Shown one piece after another: positions 16,354 to 24,346 of a DNA stretch of 33,690 nucleotides (within the stretch, counting starts at the first letter, position 1; each line of letters opens with the position of its first letter). Where the stretch lies: positions 1-33,690 of the forward strand of contig JAGGAC010000025.1 of assembly GCA_017889635.1 (NCBI GenBank), given 5' to 3'. The position numbers and the translations under genes are program-made. Below the pieces are notes generated by a model. That model did not search any database, was not told the DNA's origin, and worked only from the letters and a program-made list of their open reading frames with translations. Origin of the DNA: Bacillota bacterium (lineage in GTDB: Bacteria > Bacillota > Negativicutes > Sporomusales > CTSoil-080).

Positions 16354-16378
16354 GAACTATTTTTGGTTCTTGCACTTT
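16345..16378. repeat. Inverted repeat overlapping the cyclitol -35 region
   Basis: AAAGTGCAAGAAC pairs exactly with GTTCTTGCACTTT around an 8-nt loop. It is not placed to terminate any gene, since both flanking genes diverge from this region, so an operator over the minus-strand -35 box is more likely. Confidence 0.55.
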
Positions 16379-16509
16379 GTTCTTTGTAAACTTATTTGTT
16401 GTTGTTATAAGAAATACTTATAGAAAGCGAATGGTACGAGAAAAATGTTAATATTGATAATATAAATATATAACGAATTTACTGGGATTAATGGACGATG
16501 TAAAAAAAT

Positions 16510-16565
16510 ATTTTCGAAATAATTGGAAATGTGAAGGAAATTAGAAATAATTATAGTATTATTAG
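16510..16565 (+). promoter_or_regulatory. LysR-box-like and promoter element of the liv operon
   Basis: ATTTTCGAA (16510-16518) repeats the left part of the LysR-box palindrome at 5834-5848. Positions 16537-16565 match the 29-bp element at 5853-5881 in 26 of 29 bases, including the shared TAGTATTATTAG end with TATTAT as a likely -10. It ends 62 bp before the livG start. The two operons are therefore probably activated by the same LysR protein or by its paralogue. Confidence 0.6.
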
Positions 16566-16627
16566 AATAACGTGGTTTGCTGGAGGCGAAACTGAAAAAC
16601 CGCGTGTGAGTAGACGGAGGTGTGGCA

Positions 16628-17353
16628 GTGAAGGCAGTACTCCAAATCCAAGATCTCAGTATATCTTTCGGTAATAATCATGTTTTAAAATCGCTAACCT
16701 TCGACGTAATGCCCAAGGAGGTTCTTGGAGTTATCGGTCCAAACGGTGCAGGTAAAACGGTGATGCTGAACATCCTGACCGGAACACTGCAGCCTACTAA
16801 AGGCAAAATATTTTTTCAGGGAGAAAATATTACCCACAAGAGCATCACAGAACGCTGTCGGATGGGAGTAGGTCGCACCTTCCAGGTTCCGCGGCCATTT
16901 GAAAAAATGACGGTATTCGAAAATGTTATAGTCGCCGGCGTTTATGGCGGTGGGCTTGTGGAGAAGGAAGCCCAGAAGAGGGCGCGAGGCATTATCGACA
17001 AGATTGGCCTGAGTCCGAAGATCAACTGGTTTGCCGGAAAGCTAGGGCTTCTCGACCGAAAACGTCTGGAAATCGGCCGAGCCCTGGCTATCAATCCGAA
17101 GATCCTGTTGTTAGACGAAGTGGCGGGAGGCCTAACCGAATCAGAAGTTGTGGAAATTCTTGGTGTTGTCCAAGCGGTTAAAAAGCAAGGTGTAAGCGTG
17201 GTATGGATCGAGCATGTTCTAAAAACGATGCGCGAAGGGACCGACCGGGTGCTGTGTTTGGCCGAAGGCCGCAATATTGTCTGCGGCTTGCCGGAAGAAG
17301 TCATGAGTTCAAAGGAAGTACTTGATACTTATTTAGGGGTTGACGAACGATGA
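16628..17353 (+). CDS. livG: Branched-chain-type ABC transporter ATPase (LivG-like)
   Basis: A 241-residue ABC ATPase that would energise uptake through the LivH/LivM permeases. Walker A is GPNGAGKT, the Q-loop region carries GRTFQVPRPFEKMTV, the LivG hallmark, and Walker B is KILLLDEVAGGL. The ABC signature position reads LLDRKRLEIGRAL rather than LSGGQ, a variation often seen in LivG. The start chosen is the GTG 7 nt after GGAGG; a GTG at 16622 lies only 1 nt from that site. Its stop codon overlaps the start of livF (ATGA). First gene of a four-gene operon without a binding protein. An aromatic or related acid substrate is inferred from context. Confidence 0.92.
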   Translation: MKAVLQIQDLSISFGNNHVLKSLTFDVMPKEVLGVIGPNGAGKTVMLNILTGTLQPTKGKIFFQGENITHKSITERCRMGVGRTFQVPRPFEKMTVFENVIVAGVYGGGLVEKEAQKRARGIIDKIGLSPKINWFAGKLGLLDRKRLEIGRALAINPKILLLDEVAGGLTESEVVEILGVVQAVKKQGVSVVWIEHVLKTMREGTDRVLCLAEGRNIVCGLPEEVMSSKEVLDTYLGVDER

Positions 17354-18087
17354 CCAACGATGGTGTGATGCTGGACATTGCAAAATTGAACGTTCATTAC
17401 CATGATTTTCAGGCACTTAACGACGTTTCCCTAAAAGTCAGAAAAGGGTCGGTTGTTTCGATCATCGGCTCCAACGGGGCAGGGAAATCGACCTTGTTAA
17501 ACACCATCATGGGAATCAACAAGCCGACCAGCGGTGATATTGCTTTCATGGGCCCAAGTATTGCCGGCCTGGAACCCAATAAGGTGGTAGCCCGGGGCAT
17601 CTCAATGTCCCCGGAAGGCAGCAAAGTATTCGAAAAAATGACAGTGAAAGAAAACCTGCTGATGGGGGCTTATCTGCCCCATGCTCGCAGAAAAGTCAAC
17701 AACAGTTTGGAGAAGGTCTACGAACTATTTCCCGTCCTGAAGGAAAAGGCCGAACAGGATGCTACCTACCTGAGCGGAGGCCAGCGGCAGATGCTCGCGA
17801 TCGCCAGAGCTATCATGTCCGATCCACAACTGTTATTATGCGATGAAATTTCACTGGGGTTAGCTCCGGTAATCATCAAGGATATTTACAGGAAACTCAA
17901 GGAAGTTAACCATGCCGGATTAACTATCGTACTGGTTGAACAGGATGTCCGGCGAAGCCTAAAAAATTCCGACTACAGCTATGTCATTTTAAAAGGCAAA
18001 ATCGTTATGGAGGGCAAGTCTGACGAATTGTCGGAAGAAGAAGTTGCGGATGCCTATTTTGGAGTCAACAAATATACCAGATTCTAG
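17350..18087 (+). CDS. livF: Branched-chain-type ABC transporter ATPase (LivF-like)
   Basis: A 245-residue second ATPase of the importer. Walker A is GSNGAGKST, the signature is YLSGGQRQMLAIARAIM, Walker B is LLLCDEISLGLAP, and the switch histidine region reads VLVEQDV with Q where LivF proteins often vary. The MSPEGSKVFEKMTVKENL stretch is typical of LivF. The ATG overlaps the livG stop codon (ATGA), indicating translational coupling. LivG and LivF form the cytoplasmic heterodimer beneath the two permeases encoded next. Confidence 0.93.
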   Translation: MTNDGVMLDIAKLNVHYHDFQALNDVSLKVRKGSVVSIIGSNGAGKSTLLNTIMGINKPTSGDIAFMGPSIAGLEPNKVVARGISMSPEGSKVFEKMTVKENLLMGAYLPHARRKVNNSLEKVYELFPVLKEKAEQDATYLSGGQRQMLAIARAIMSDPQLLLCDEISLGLAPVIIKDIYRKLKEVNHAGLTIVLVEQDVRRSLKNSDYSYVILKGKIVMEGKSDELSEEEVADAYFGVNKYTRF

Positions 18088-18108
18088 TGAAATGGGGGTG
18101 TGACGCCT

Positions 18109-18987
18109 ATGCCGGAATATGCTATTATCCAGTCGATTCTTAATGGGATTTTGCTTGGAGGACTGTACGCCATCGTCGGTATAGGAATGTCGATGGTCTT
18201 CGGCATCATGGGGCTGACCAACCTGGCACATGGTGACATGATCATCCTTTCGACCTTTTTGTGCATCTTCTTTGTCACCCAACTTATCCCTAATATATTT
18301 TTGGCCCTCATTATAACCATTTTGATTATGATGGCTCTTGGATTCTTGATCCAGAATTTTCTGGTTAATCGAGTCCTTGACAAGGGTGGTGAACCAGCCC
18401 TCCTGGTAACCTTTGGGGTTTCGATCTTCATCCAAAACGTCCTTTTGATGATCTTCGGGGCCGATGCTCAGGTCGTCCATACTCAGCTGGCCGCCATAAA
18501 CATCATTACCACAAAATTTTTCTCCGTCTCAGCCCTCTATCTGTTCAATTTTATTGTTGCCCTGCTGGTAATCGGAGTATTGCATTGCATTGTTTATTAC
18601 ACCTACTTTGGCCGATCAATCCGTGCGACCTCAGATAATGTTGTTGCCGCTGAACTGATGGGTGTAAGCACCAAAAGGATCTACTCATATACGATGTGTT
18701 TGGCTATGGTATCTGCGGCCATCGCCGGTCTTCTGATAGGCATGACTTTTATCTCATATCCTTCTACAGGTACACAGTATCTTATCATCGCCTTTGGCGT
18801 CGTTGTAATCGGAGGCATGGGCAGTCTGATCGGCACATTGTTGGGAGGCATAATCCTCGGTTTAGCCCAACTTCTCGGCGCCTATTTTTTCGGCGCAGGT
18901 TATCAAGCGTTAACCGGCTATATCGTCTTACTCATCATCCTGACGGTGAGGCCACAGGGACTTTTGGGAACGGCGATAAGAAAATGA
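18109..18987 (+). CDS. livH: Branched-chain-type ABC transporter permease (LivH-like)
   Basis: A 292-residue inner-membrane permease with about eight hydrophobic segments. The N-terminal block ILNGILLGGLYAIVGIGMSM, then GLTNLAHGDM, and the ATSDNVVAAELMGV and VVVIGGMGSL blocks are LivH-type. The start is the ATG 8 nt after GGGGGTG; an upstream GTG at 18100 lies within that site. It sits 21 bp after livF and shortly before livM, forming the transmembrane channel with it. Confidence 0.93.
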   Translation: MPEYAIIQSILNGILLGGLYAIVGIGMSMVFGIMGLTNLAHGDMIILSTFLCIFFVTQLIPNIFLALIITILIMMALGFLIQNFLVNRVLDKGGEPALLVTFGVSIFIQNVLLMIFGADAQVVHTQLAAINIITTKFFSVSALYLFNFIVALLVIGVLHCIVYYTYFGRSIRATSDNVVAAELMGVSTKRIYSYTMCLAMVSAAIAGLLIGMTFISYPSTGTQYLIIAFGVVVIGGMGSLIGTLLGGIILGLAQLLGAYFFGAGYQALTGYIVLLIILTVRPQGLLGTAIRK

Positions 18988-19021
18988 GTAAAATACATTG
19001 CGGAGGAGGGGTACGATTACT

Positions 19022-19975
19022 ATGGGGTCGATAAATTGGCGGCTTACATTGAAAATAAGCAGCTTGGCAGTGCTGCTGGCCATATTTTGCGCTGTGCCCC
19101 TTTGGAACAAAGAATATATTACTATGGTATTTATGCTTATCTTTCTCTACATGTCGCTTGGACATATGTGGAACCTTTTGGCTGGTTATGCCGGACTGGT
19201 CTCTTTGGGGCAGCAGATTTTCATAGGAATCGGCGGGTATTCGCTAGCGGTAATCACTGAGTTGTACCAGCTTCCCTGGGCGGTAGGGTTGGCGATAGGC
19301 GGATTGTTGGCGGTGATCTTCGCCATGGTCATATCCCAGCCGATATTCAAAATGCGCGGTGTGTACTTTACTATCGGCACATGGATTGTGGCCGAAGCAC
19401 TGGGGGTATTCTTCAGCAACTGGTCATATGTGCGCTATGCCCGGGGCTTCAATATTACGGTATCTTATCGGATGTCTACTACCGAAGTGTACTATCTGGC
19501 ATTGGCGGTAGGGGTGGCATCGATGGCGTTGGTGTATGTTTTACTTCGTTCAAAGTTGGGGCTGGCTCTGATGGCTATGCGCGACAACGAGTCGGCGGCT
19601 GAAACAATGGGTATCGAACTGTACAAAACCAAATTAAAGTGCTTTCTCATAGCCGCCTTTGTTACCGGTATTACCGGCGGGGTGTTGTATTTATACATTG
19701 CTTTTATCAGTCCAAGCGCCGCTTTTGGTATCGACTGGACGGTAGCGATGGTGTTCATGGTCATCATTGGCGGCATCGGCACTATAGAAGGACCAATAAT
19801 CGGAGCGGTTTTCTTCGTTCTTATCAAACAGTTTCTTTACGACTATCCCGGTATCAGCCTGATTATCCTTGGCGTATTGGCGATCGTTATTATTCTGGTG
19901 GCCCCCAAAGGCATTGTAGGTACGCTGAATGACCGCTACGGCTGGGAGCTTTTGTCTCCCCGCCGTAGGGGGTAG
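19022..19975 (+). CDS. livM: Branched-chain-type ABC transporter permease (LivM-like)
   Basis: A 317-residue second permease subunit with about nine hydrophobic segments. LivM-type blocks are WNLLAGYAGLVSLGQQIFIG, MAMRDNESAAETMGI and MVIIGGIGTIEGPIIGAV. The ATG follows GGAGGAGGGG by about 10 nt; an in-frame TTG at 18998 would add eight residues but overlaps that site. It is the last gene of the operon, which lacks a binding protein; the lipoprotein at 3268-4539 is the likely partner. Confidence 0.93.
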   Translation: MGSINWRLTLKISSLAVLLAIFCAVPLWNKEYITMVFMLIFLYMSLGHMWNLLAGYAGLVSLGQQIFIGIGGYSLAVITELYQLPWAVGLAIGGLLAVIFAMVISQPIFKMRGVYFTIGTWIVAEALGVFFSNWSYVRYARGFNITVSYRMSTTEVYYLALAVGVASMALVYVLLRSKLGLALMAMRDNESAAETMGIELYKTKLKCFLIAAFVTGITGGVLYLYIAFISPSAAFGIDWTVAMVFMVIIGGIGTIEGPIIGAVFFVLIKQFLYDYPGISLIILGVLAIVIILVAPKGIVGTLNDRYGWELLSPRRRG

Positions 19976-19992
19976 GACTAGGATATTTTTTG

Positions 19993-20041
19993 ACTTAGCC
20001 CAGCATAAATAAAAAAATGATGGGGCTAAGTTGCTCCCATC
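19993..20041 (+). terminator. Hairpin after the liv operon
   Basis: ACTTAGCCC pairs with GGGCTAAGT around a 31-nt A-rich loop, beginning 17 bp after the livM stop. No clear T-tract follows, so it may be a weak or factor-assisted terminator. It also lies downstream of the convergent LysR gene that ends at 20209. Confidence 0.45.
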
Positions 20042-20208
20042 AGGTAGATGTAGGCTGCGTTTTGACTTTTGCTATAGCAACCACAATAATTATGTGGATT
20101 GCATTAATGAAAAAAAGTTTCTTGCAAAGTGTCACAGTTCTTGTTGGTATTTTTTACCATTACAGAGTAAGTATGAAAAGTAAGAAGGATAGGCAACAAT
20201 TAGTATGG

Positions 20209-21210
20209 TCAGGCGCGGGACACAATCAAGCCGGACAGATCTGGGGGGAGTTTGAGCTGTTGGGTGTTGATTCTGAGCGACTTGAGAGGTTTTATGGATT
20301 CGAGTTTATCGACAAAGACAGGTACGGAAGCATTAATGCTATTCTTTTTCCAGGCCACCATAACGTCCAGATTTAGCGAACGAGGGCCAATTTTGATCAA
20401 GCAAAGACCGTGATTGGTGACTTCACGGACGAGGCCTGGCAATATTGCTATTCCGCGGCCGGATTTTACCATAAGCAAAACTGTCGCCAAGTCGTTACAG
20501 AGAGTGAAGTTTTGAGGGATAAAGCCGTTTTCCGCACAGATCTGAAGAGTATAATTATGCCAGAGATTATCGGCCTTGGGGTCGATGATTATAAAATGTT
20601 CATCAGATAAGTTGGGTATATGGATGCAGTTTTCCGAAGCTAGTCGATGGCCGCGATGCATGGCAATGCACATGGAATCAGTGAAAAGAGTTTTTGCGGC
20701 CAGTTCCGGAAAAAGGTCGAACCCGTAGTTTGTGGTGAATCCAATGTCGATTTCATCGCGTACTAAAGCCGTGTTGAGTTCTCCACAATTATATTGATGC
20801 AAACTAAAGTTAACTTGGGGGTAGGTCAGACAAAAGTCCCTGATAGCCTGTGGTAGAAATTTTTTCTCGATTCCTCCCCAGTAACCTACCCGCAGTTGGT
20901 CGATCATCCCGTTAGCGGCCGACTGAACCTTCCTGAGAGCTTCATCAAAACGGGCCACTAAAATGTAAGCTTCCTTTAACAATACTTTTCCGGCTTGCGT
21001 CAATTGACGGCTTCTGTGGATGAATAGTGATGCACCCGTTTGCTTTTCCAGTTCGGCCATCTGTTGACTGACAGCGCTTTGCGAAATACCTAGAAGGGTG
21101 GCTGCTTCCGTATAACTTGAACATTCCGCCAGAACAATAAAATAACGTAATTTTTGTATATCTTCTAATCCTCTGGGCTTTATAAGTTTAGTTTTCGACA
21201 CTTTGGTCAA
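20209..21210 (-). CDS. LysR-family transcriptional regulator (second paralogue)
   Basis: A 333-residue regulator paralogous to the one at 4615-5583, with the helix-turn-helix at about residues 18-78 (LRYFIVLAECSSYTEAATLL, SQSAVSQQMAELEKQ) and a C-terminal inducer domain. The TTG start at 21210 has GGGAGG with 8-nt spacing; an ATG only 1 nt after that site opens a different frame and gives just a 9-residue peptide. An unusual 16-residue extension precedes the usual LysR start at EDIQKL; initiation further in is possible. It converges on the liv operon, and the pair of LysR genes encloses the symporter, transhydroxylase, cyclitol and liv genes. It probably responds to an aromatic or cyclitol inducer, unknown. 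Confidence 0.9.
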   Translation of the reverse strand: MTKVSKTKLIKPRGLEDIQKLRYFIVLAECSSYTEAATLLGISQSAVSQQMAELEKQTGASLFIHRSRQLTQAGKVLLKEAYILVARFDEALRKVQSAANGMIDQLRVGYWGGIEKKFLPQAIRDFCLTYPQVNFSLHQYNCGELNTALVRDEIDIGFTTNYGFDLFPELAAKTLFTDSMCIAMHRGHRLASENCIHIPNLSDEHFIIIDPKADNLWHNYTLQICAENGFIPQNFTLCNDLATVLLMVKSGRGIAILPGLVREVTNHGLCLIKIGPRSLNLDVMVAWKKNSINASVPVFVDKLESIKPLKSLRINTQQLKLPPDLSGLIVSRA

Positions 21211-21584
21211 GTCTCATACCTCCCTTTCGGAAAACAATGTTTATAAAACTACTAACGGCTATGAATGTTGAGGCAAGCTACTTTCCGAGGAAGATGTAGG
21301 TTCACTTAATGTATGGTCAATCCTTTTTCTCTCGAATTATAGAGAAATATGCCTATCGCGCTCTGTTCCTTCGTTATAATTATGATAAAGGGGGACAGTG
21401 AGATTGGTGTTTATCAAAGAGAATTTGACGACGGGGTTATTGTGATAGCTTTCACAAGGCTTATCGGTTTGGTTAGTATCAGATCATGTAAGGGGTTGAC
21501 TGTTGGATAATAGCATTGTGTTTTCCTAGTATATAGTCTGGACGGGGGGCTTGCTTAAGCTGAATATATGCAGAAAAAAACAAA

Positions 21585-21618
21585 TGCCAAGACCATCTTA
21601 TTTGGAAATGGCTTGGCA
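21585..21618 (-). terminator. Terminator-like hairpin, minus strand
   Basis: TGCCAAGACCAT pairs with ATGGCTTGGCA with one bulged base. On the minus strand it is followed by TTTGTTTTTTTCTGC, a strong T-tract. It is 437 bp beyond the end of the MarR gene at 22055, the nearest upstream minus-strand gene. Confidence 0.7.
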
Positions 21619-21697
21619 ATGATTTCAAACATATGGTTGTGCATTACAAAATAGACGTAGAATATTGCACCACGTTGAAATCTTGCTCCTTTCCAAA

Positions 21698-21743
21698 TAA
21701 GGGAAGCATAACAGTTTCCCTAAGGGAAGCATAACAGTTTCCC
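21698..21743. repeat. Exact 23-bp tandem duplication
   Basis: Two adjacent identical 23-bp copies, each starting TAAGGGAAGC and ending CAGTTTCCC. Each copy contains the short inverted pair GGGAA/TTCCC, so each can form a small hairpin. No gene is affected. It may be replication slippage or a pair of protein sites. Confidence 0.85.
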
Positions 21744-22054
21744 GTTATACCGATCGGCTAAGCACCATACCTCTTCGAGGGTTAGGTGAGGTAGCTAAGG
21801 GAGCTGCAATATTAGGTTTACAATTATAGCCTTTGCAGTATAGGCTAACAAAAATGAATTAAAATACCAAAGTAAAGATGAATATTTTATGGATTATAAA
21901 CAAAAATAAACGAAAGATAACAAAAGCGAAAAAATGTTACTGTTAATAGTATAGTATAAGTTATAATATTAATGCAAGGGTATGCTAGGATTTTGGTGAA
22001 TGGTAAATGGATAGGTCATGTTATTACCTCTAGGGCTAAATTAAAATGGCTTAA

Positions 22055-22516
22055 TTAATCCGGTATGGCGCGCTTGATTTTTTTTAGTAGTGCAAATAAT
22101 TGCAATGCTTCCTGGTAAGTCAAGTTGTTTGAAAAAGACGAGCAAGTTTGCCAGTAGAGGGGCATTGCCTGATTCAATAATTGGTAACCTTTGGCAGTAA
22201 TATTAACATTGACCATTCGTTGATCTTCTTGGCTGATAGTTCTTGCAATAAATTGATGTTTTTCCAGCCAAACAAGTTGCTTGGTAACAGATGAACGCCG
22301 AATTCCCAGTCTTTTGGCGATTTCGGAAGGTTGCAAAGGAATGGAGCTGGTGTTGTTACTGGTCAGAATTAATAATAGATTTAACTTGCTTTCAGAAATA
22401 TGGCATTGTTCTAATGAATCATTTACTGCATCTATTACATCGTCGGCCAAGCGTAGTAATAGTTGGCCTAATTCCGCTTGTATATGGGGAGGATGAATGA
22501 TAGAGTTGTTTTTCAT
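22055..22516 (-). CDS. MarR-family repressor of the adjacent efflux pump
   Basis: A 153-residue winged-helix regulator. The DNA-binding core is PSEIAKRLGIRRSSVTKQLVWLEKHQFI (about residues 62-89), and the wing SQEDQRMVNVNITAKG follows, as in MarR proteins. It is divergently transcribed from a DHA2-type drug efflux pump. Two matching 19-bp palindromes lie at the two divergent promoters, so it most likely represses both itself and the pump until a toxic ligand binds. The ligand is unknown. Confidence 0.92.
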   Translation of the reverse strand: MKNNSIIHPPHIQAELGQLLLRLADDVIDAVNDSLEQCHISESKLNLLLILTSNNTSSIPLQPSEIAKRLGIRRSSVTKQLVWLEKHQFIARTISQEDQRMVNVNITAKGYQLLNQAMPLYWQTCSSFSNNLTYQEALQLFALLKKIKRAIPD

Positions 22517-22538
22517 GCCCCAAATTCTCCTACCTAAA

Positions 22539-22557
22539 TAATTAGCCTAGCTAATTA
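22539..22557. promoter_or_regulatory. MarR operator 1
   Basis: A perfect palindrome, TAATTAGC-CTA-GCTAATTA, immediately downstream of the minus-strand -10 box and upstream of the marR start codon. The same site with one mismatch occurs at 22680-22698. Confidence 0.8.
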
Positions 22558-22559
22558 GT

Positions 22560-22588
22560 ATTATAAAACAAATCAAGTTGTTTATCAA
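22560..22588 (-). promoter_or_regulatory. Promoter of the MarR gene
   Basis: On the minus strand TTGATA (22588-22583) and TATAAT (22565-22560) are separated by exactly 17 bp. Operator 1 follows directly. Confidence 0.8.
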
Positions 22589-22648
22589 TATTGAGAGATG
22601 CTGAGATAGGTTTGGAAAACCTATTTAAACTTTTTAATAAAAAGTGTA

Positions 22649-22698
22649 TAGACGAAAACTTTCTTTTTTTCTATACTAGTAGTTAGCTAGGCTAATTA
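22649..22698 (+). promoter_or_regulatory. Efflux pump promoter with MarR operator 2
   Basis: TAGACG (22649-22654) and TATACT (22672-22677) are 17 bp apart. They are followed at once by the operator TAGTTAGC-TAG-GCTAATTA (22680-22698), which has one mismatch between its arms and the same arms as operator 1. Repressor bound here would cover the transcription start. Confidence 0.75.
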
Positions 22699-22828
22699 AT
22701 GCTTTGGTAAAAGTTATATTATCGGAGAATTTTTATGGTACCTATCTCTGATAGAAGGGGATGATTGAATCTCTCGTGTATGGGTAAAACAAAATAAAGT
22801 GCCAATAGGCAGATAGCGTGGTGGGTAT

Positions 22829-24199
22829 ATGAATTATCATTTTTCGATGGATAAAATTGTATTAATTATTGTGATGGTTACTTCTTTTGTAACTCCATTT
22901 AGCGCCAGCGCCGTTACAATTGCTTTGCCGACAATTGGCGCAGAATTTCAAGCCGATGCTGTACGTTTAAGCTGGATAATCGGTGTTTTTTTGTTAGCAA
23001 CGGCAGCTTGTTTGTTGCCGTTCGGACGGCTGTCGGATATCGTTGGCCGCAAAAGAGTGTTTGCTGTGGGGGTAGCTTTATTTACCCTTTCGTCTTTTTT
23101 GTCCGGTTTTTCCTGGTCAATGATGACGCTTATTCTGTTCCGCGTTGTGCAGGGGATTGCCAGCGCTATGATTTTCAGTACTGGCATGGCTATTGTTTCC
23201 CTTGTTTATCCGGCTGAAACACGCGGTAAAGCGATGGGGTATATTGCTGCTGCCGTTTATATTGGTTTATCACTAGGGCCTGTGCTCGGAGGACTTTTGA
23301 ATTATTATGTGGGCTGGCGCAGTATCTTTTATTTTACAGCGTTACTCAGTGGTTTTGCGACATTGTTAACAATTTGGCAGTTAAAGGGAGAGTGGATTTC
23401 TGATAAAGGGGAAAAGTTTGATAAAATCGGTAGTTTGGGTTATATGATTGCGCTGATTTTTATGTTATATGGTTTATCAGAAATAACACGAGCCTCGTGG
23501 GCTAAATATGTTATGGGAGCAGGCGTGTGTTTATTGCTGGTGTTTCTGTACTATCAATGGACTCAAGAGTCTCCGCTATTTCCTATTCGTTTATTTTTCA
23601 ACAATCAGGTTTTCGCATTTTCTAATTTGGCAGCTATGATTAATTATAGCGCAACTTTTGCTATTAGTTTTTTGCTTTCGCTTTATTTGCAGGTAATTAT
23701 GGGCTATGATTCGCAAATATCCGGTATTATTTTATTAGTGCAGCCGCTTATAATGGCATTTGTTTCTCCGTTTGCTGGCTCGCTTTCAGATCGCATCGAA
23801 CCGGCTATTATTTCTTCGTGTGGTATGGGGTTAAGTACTATGGGGCTGGCTTACTTCATCTTTATTACGACTGAGACTTCGTTATGGATGATTATTGCTG
23901 ATTTGGCATTAATCGGTTTTGGTTTTGCGCTTTTTAGTTCTCCTAATAATAATGCTATTATGGGCAGTGTAGAGAAAAAGTTTCTTGGTGCCGCCGCTTC
24001 CGCCCTTGGTACTATGCGATTGATCGGGCAAGCTCTAAGCATGGCGATAGTGACGCTGTTGTTGTCCGGTAATGCAGGAATGAGTTCTGACGGACAGTTA
24101 GTGCAAGATTTTCATTTGGCGTTTATTATTTTTACTATTATTTGCGGGATCGGGGTATTTCCATCATTAGTTCGCGGCAAGGTAAAAGCTGTAGCATGA
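22829..24199 (+). CDS. MFS multidrug efflux transporter (DHA2/EmrB type, 14 spans)
   Basis: A 456-residue inner-membrane drug:H+ antiporter. Landmarks are the family's first-span block FVTPFSASAVTIALPTIG, the motif A loop GRLSDIVGRKRVF, and motif C-like GYIAAAVYIGLSLGPVLGGLL. Length and hydrophobicity suit 14 spans. It is divergent from the MarR gene with operators at both promoters, so it is probably induced by a toxic compound. It stands alone, without an EmrA-type adaptor beside it. The substrate is unknown. Confidence 0.9.
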   Translation: MNYHFSMDKIVLIIVMVTSFVTPFSASAVTIALPTIGAEFQADAVRLSWIIGVFLLATAACLLPFGRLSDIVGRKRVFAVGVALFTLSSFLSGFSWSMMTLILFRVVQGIASAMIFSTGMAIVSLVYPAETRGKAMGYIAAAVYIGLSLGPVLGGLLNYYVGWRSIFYFTALLSGFATLLTIWQLKGEWISDKGEKFDKIGSLGYMIALIFMLYGLSEITRASWAKYVMGAGVCLLLVFLYYQWTQESPLFPIRLFFNNQVFAFSNLAAMINYSATFAISFLLSLYLQVIMGYDSQISGIILLVQPLIMAFVSPFAGSLSDRIEPAIISSCGMGLSTMGLAYFIFITTETSLWMIIADLALIGFGFALFSSPNNNAIMGSVEKKFLGAAASALGTMRLIGQALSMAIVTLLLSGNAGMSSDGQLVQDFHLAFIIFTIICGIGVFPSLVRGKVKAVA

Positions 24200-24280
24200 T
24201 GTATTTGCCCTTGGACCTCAAACCAGTACCAGTTTAACAGTTCGATTTTAAATGATAAACTAATATAAAGGGGCTGTAAA

Positions 24281-24346
24281 ATGGGTAGAGTTAATTATAC
24301 GGTAGAACCATTTATCAGGGAAGGGGAAAAATATAATGAATTATAA
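24281..24346 (+). CDS. 21-residue upstream ORF overlapping the next start
   Basis: An ATG with AAAGGGG upstream opens a 21-codon ORF (MGRVNYTVEPF and ten more residues) that ends 11 bp inside the following gene, in another frame. It could be a leader peptide coupling translation of the hydroxy-acid dehydrogenase, or a chance ORF. I recognise no homology. Confidence 0.35.
   Translation: MGRVNYTVEPFIREGEKYNEL

Larger units (their letters stand above)
21211..22054. other. Long intergenic stretch without a recognisable gene
   Basis: I see no supported coding region in this 844-bp stretch between two minus-strand regulator genes. It holds a terminator-like hairpin (21585-21618), a 23-bp exact tandem repeat (21698-21743), a short hairpin series around 21770-21815, and an AT-rich tail from 21840 on. 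Confidence 0.6.

Noticed and set aside
16345-16378. Hairpin read as a transcription terminator.
   Set aside because: Both flanking genes are transcribed away from it and it overlaps a -35 box, so an operator is more likely.
21760-21830. GTTAGGTGAGG in a hairpin-rich stretch recalls the M-box (ykoK) magnesium riboswitch.
   Set aside because: Only the opening motif is similar; the conserved middle and 3' parts of the M-box are absent, and no magnesium transporter follows on the plus strand.
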